Positions 62,798 through 64,000 of a stretch of 64,000 bases of DNA are shown here, one piece after another (within the stretch, counting starts at the first letter, position 1; the number at the start of each line of letters is the position of its first letter). The translations under genes and the position numbers were made by a program. The notes under the pieces are model-generated. The model had not been told where the DNA came from, searched no databases, and saw only the letters and a list, made by a program, of their open reading frames with translations. Source of the stretch: Pseudobdellovibrionaceae bacterium (GTDB lineage Bacteria; Bdellovibrionota; Bdellovibrionia; Bdellovibrionales; Bdellovibrionaceae); contig JAHBUW010000011.1 of the NCBI GenBank assembly GCA_019637875.1, positions 62,001 through 126,000 of the forward strand, given 5' to 3'.

Positions 62798-64000
62798 ATG
62801 AGTCGTCAACTCTCAAAAGCTCAGCAGGAAAAAGCAAAGGTTTTGGCCTTGCTGGATCAGGCTGACTCCGATGTCGCCCAAAATCCTGGAATTGAAACTA
62901 AATCGTCGCTCAAAAACGACTTCGAAACGCTGTTCAGCGAGTCGATGAAAGAGCAAGATTTTAAAGCGGGTGATATCGTCACCGGCACCGTCGTCGAAGT
63001 TCAAACCGACTACGTGCTCGTCGACATCAATTACAAATCCGAAGGCCTTGTGCCGATCAACGAATTCCGCATCGTCGATGGCGTCCGTGCCGTAAACCCG
63101 GGCGACAAAGTCGAAGTTCTCATCGATCGGATCGAGAACGAAAACGGAATGATCGGTCTGTCGAAGAACAAAGCCGACATGATGAAAGCTTGGAACGACA
63201 TTTCCAAAGCGGCCGAGAACGAAGAAGTCATCGAAGGAACCGTCATCGCCAAAGTCAAAGGCGGTCTGTCGGTCGATATCGGTGTCACGGCGTTTTTGCC
63301 CGGTTCGCAGATCGATCTGCGTCCCGTTCGCAACATGGACCAGTTCATCGGCAAGAAGTACAAATTCAAAGTCATCAAGTTCAACAAGAAGCGCGGAAAC
63401 ATCGTTCTCTCGCGTCGCGCGTTGCTTGAGGAAGAGCGCGAGTCGCTCCGCACCCAGACTCTGGATCAAATCAAAGAAGGATCGCAAGTCACGGGCGTCG
63501 TGAAGAACATCACCGATTACGGTGCGTTCATCGACCTCGGCGGCATGGACGGTCTTCTCCACATCACCGATATGTCGTGGGGCCGCGTGAAGCACCCTTC
63601 GGAAATCATCAATGTGGGCGACGAAATCCAAGTGAAGGTCCTGAAGTTCGACAACGAAAAAGAGCGCGTCTCTTTGGGCTTGAAGCAACTGCAGCCTGAT
63701 CCGTGGGAAACCGTGAAACAAGCTTTCCCCGTCGGCGCGAAGCTGAAGGGCAAAGTCGTTTCGTTGGCGGAATACGGCGCATTCGTCGAACTGGCTGAAG
63801 GCGTTGAAGGCCTGATCCACGTTTCGGAAATGAGCTGGACGAAGCGCGTGAAGCATCCCTCGCAGATCCTGAACGTCGGCGACGAAGTGGACGTCCAAGT
63901 TTTGGAAGTCGACACCGAGAACCGCCGTATCTCGTTGGGTATGAAACAACTGATGGCGAATCCCTGGATCGAGATCAAAGAATCGTACCAGCCCGGAACG
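62798..64000 (+). CDS. rpsA: 30S ribosomal protein S1 (3' end cut by window edge)
   Basis: The ATG at 62798 follows AAGGAGG. The 401 visible codons contain repeated S1 domains: GDIVTGTVVEVQTDYVLVDI, then VIEGTVIAKVKGGLSVDIG, GSQVTGVVKNITDYGAFIDL and GAKLKGKVVSLAEYGAFVEL, each followed by LxHxxDMSW or VSEMSW and VGDE. S1 brings mRNA to the 30S subunit. The full gene usually has five to six such repeats, so the remainder lies outside the window. Confidence 0.95.
   Translation, partial: MSRQLSKAQQEKAKVLALLDQADSDVAQNPGIETKSSLKNDFETLFSESMKEQDFKAGDIVTGTVVEVQTDYVLVDINYKSEGLVPINEFRIVDGVRAVNPGDKVEVLIDRIENENGMIGLSKNKADMMKAWNDISKAAENEEVIEGTVIAKVKGGLSVDIGVTAFLPGSQIDLRPVRNMDQFIGKKYKFKVIKFNKKRGNIVLSRRALLEEERESLRTQTLDQIKEGSQVTGVVKNITDYGAFIDLGGMDGLLHITDMSWGRVKHPSEIINVGDEIQVKVLKFDNEKERVSLGLKQLQPDPWETVKQAFPVGAKLKGKVVSLAEYGAFVELAEGVEGLIHVSEMSWTKRVKHPSQILNVGDEVDVQVLEVDTENRRISLGMKQLMANPWIEIKESYQPGT

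Noticed and set aside
1-64000. tRNA or rRNA genes
   Set aside because: I found no T-arm plus acceptor stem pattern or rRNA-like conserved stretches in the intergenic regions.

Overview
The window is a GC-rich (roughly 60-65 percent in coding regions) Gram-negative chromosome segment with dense, often overlapping genes, many short ATGA or TAATG junctions, numerous exported proteins and lipoproteins, outer-membrane barrels, a MoxR-DUF58-transglutaminase cluster and a Gld-type ABC system. This gene mix most resembles predatory Bdellovibrionota and their deltaproteobacterial relatives. That placement is inferred from gene content and was not tested by a search.

Layout. 1-8 kb: polyphosphate and phosphate signalling (3' end of ppk, a SixA-like phosphatase, ppx, then phoU-phoB-phoR), interrupted by an outer-membrane barrel and a membrane glycosyltransferase-like TPR protein. 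8-17.5 kb: a 2Fe-2S ferredoxin, an NSUN/RsmB rRNA methyltransferase, an NFACT (RqcH-like) protein, then a tight operon of a Gld-type ABC exporter, a DUF4340 protein, a GHMP sugar kinase and a DUF429 protein. 17.5-24 kb: an exported protein, a HAD phosphatase, and on the opposite strand a Cache-domain histidine kinase with a FecR/AgmX-type protein and secG. 24-31.7 kb: tmk-holB-tatD, then the glycolytic genes gap-pgk-(hydrolase)-tpiA and a FadL-like porin. 32-38.7 kb: a secreted caspase-like/repeat protein, then MoxR, DUF58 and a TgpA-type transglutaminase. 38.8-42.3 kb: zinc-ribbon protein, threonine ammonia-lyase, HisC-type aminotransferase, cytidylate kinase. 42.5-62 kb: an accessory-looking zone of large lipoproteins, a PAP2 enzyme, two TetR regulators, a fatty-acid hydroxylase, a remnant TonB-dependent receptor beside a Bcr/CflA exporter, a CobB sirtuin, a CNNM/CBS protein, paired envelope proteins, a Cys-rich repeat protein, a lysozyme/transglycosylase-like protein, a beta-helix lipoprotein and a decayed L,D-transpeptidase. 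The window ends inside rpsA.

The most unusual non-coding features are two intergenic elements that almost exactly fill the gap between genes. One lies between gap and pgk (27449-27717): a 32-bp terminal inverted repeat encloses two 98-nt arms, each closed by its own stem, and the pgk ribosome-binding site sits inside the outer stem. The other lies after cmk (42275-42509): an imperfect outer inverted repeat of about 37 bp encloses several hairpins including a terminator. They share a 10-nt core (9 of 10 identical) in their left arms, so they may belong to one element or RNA family.

The most unusual proteins are the predicted caspase-like repeat protein (32223-34772) and a small secreted protein made of four 21-residue Cys-rich repeats (58388-58771).
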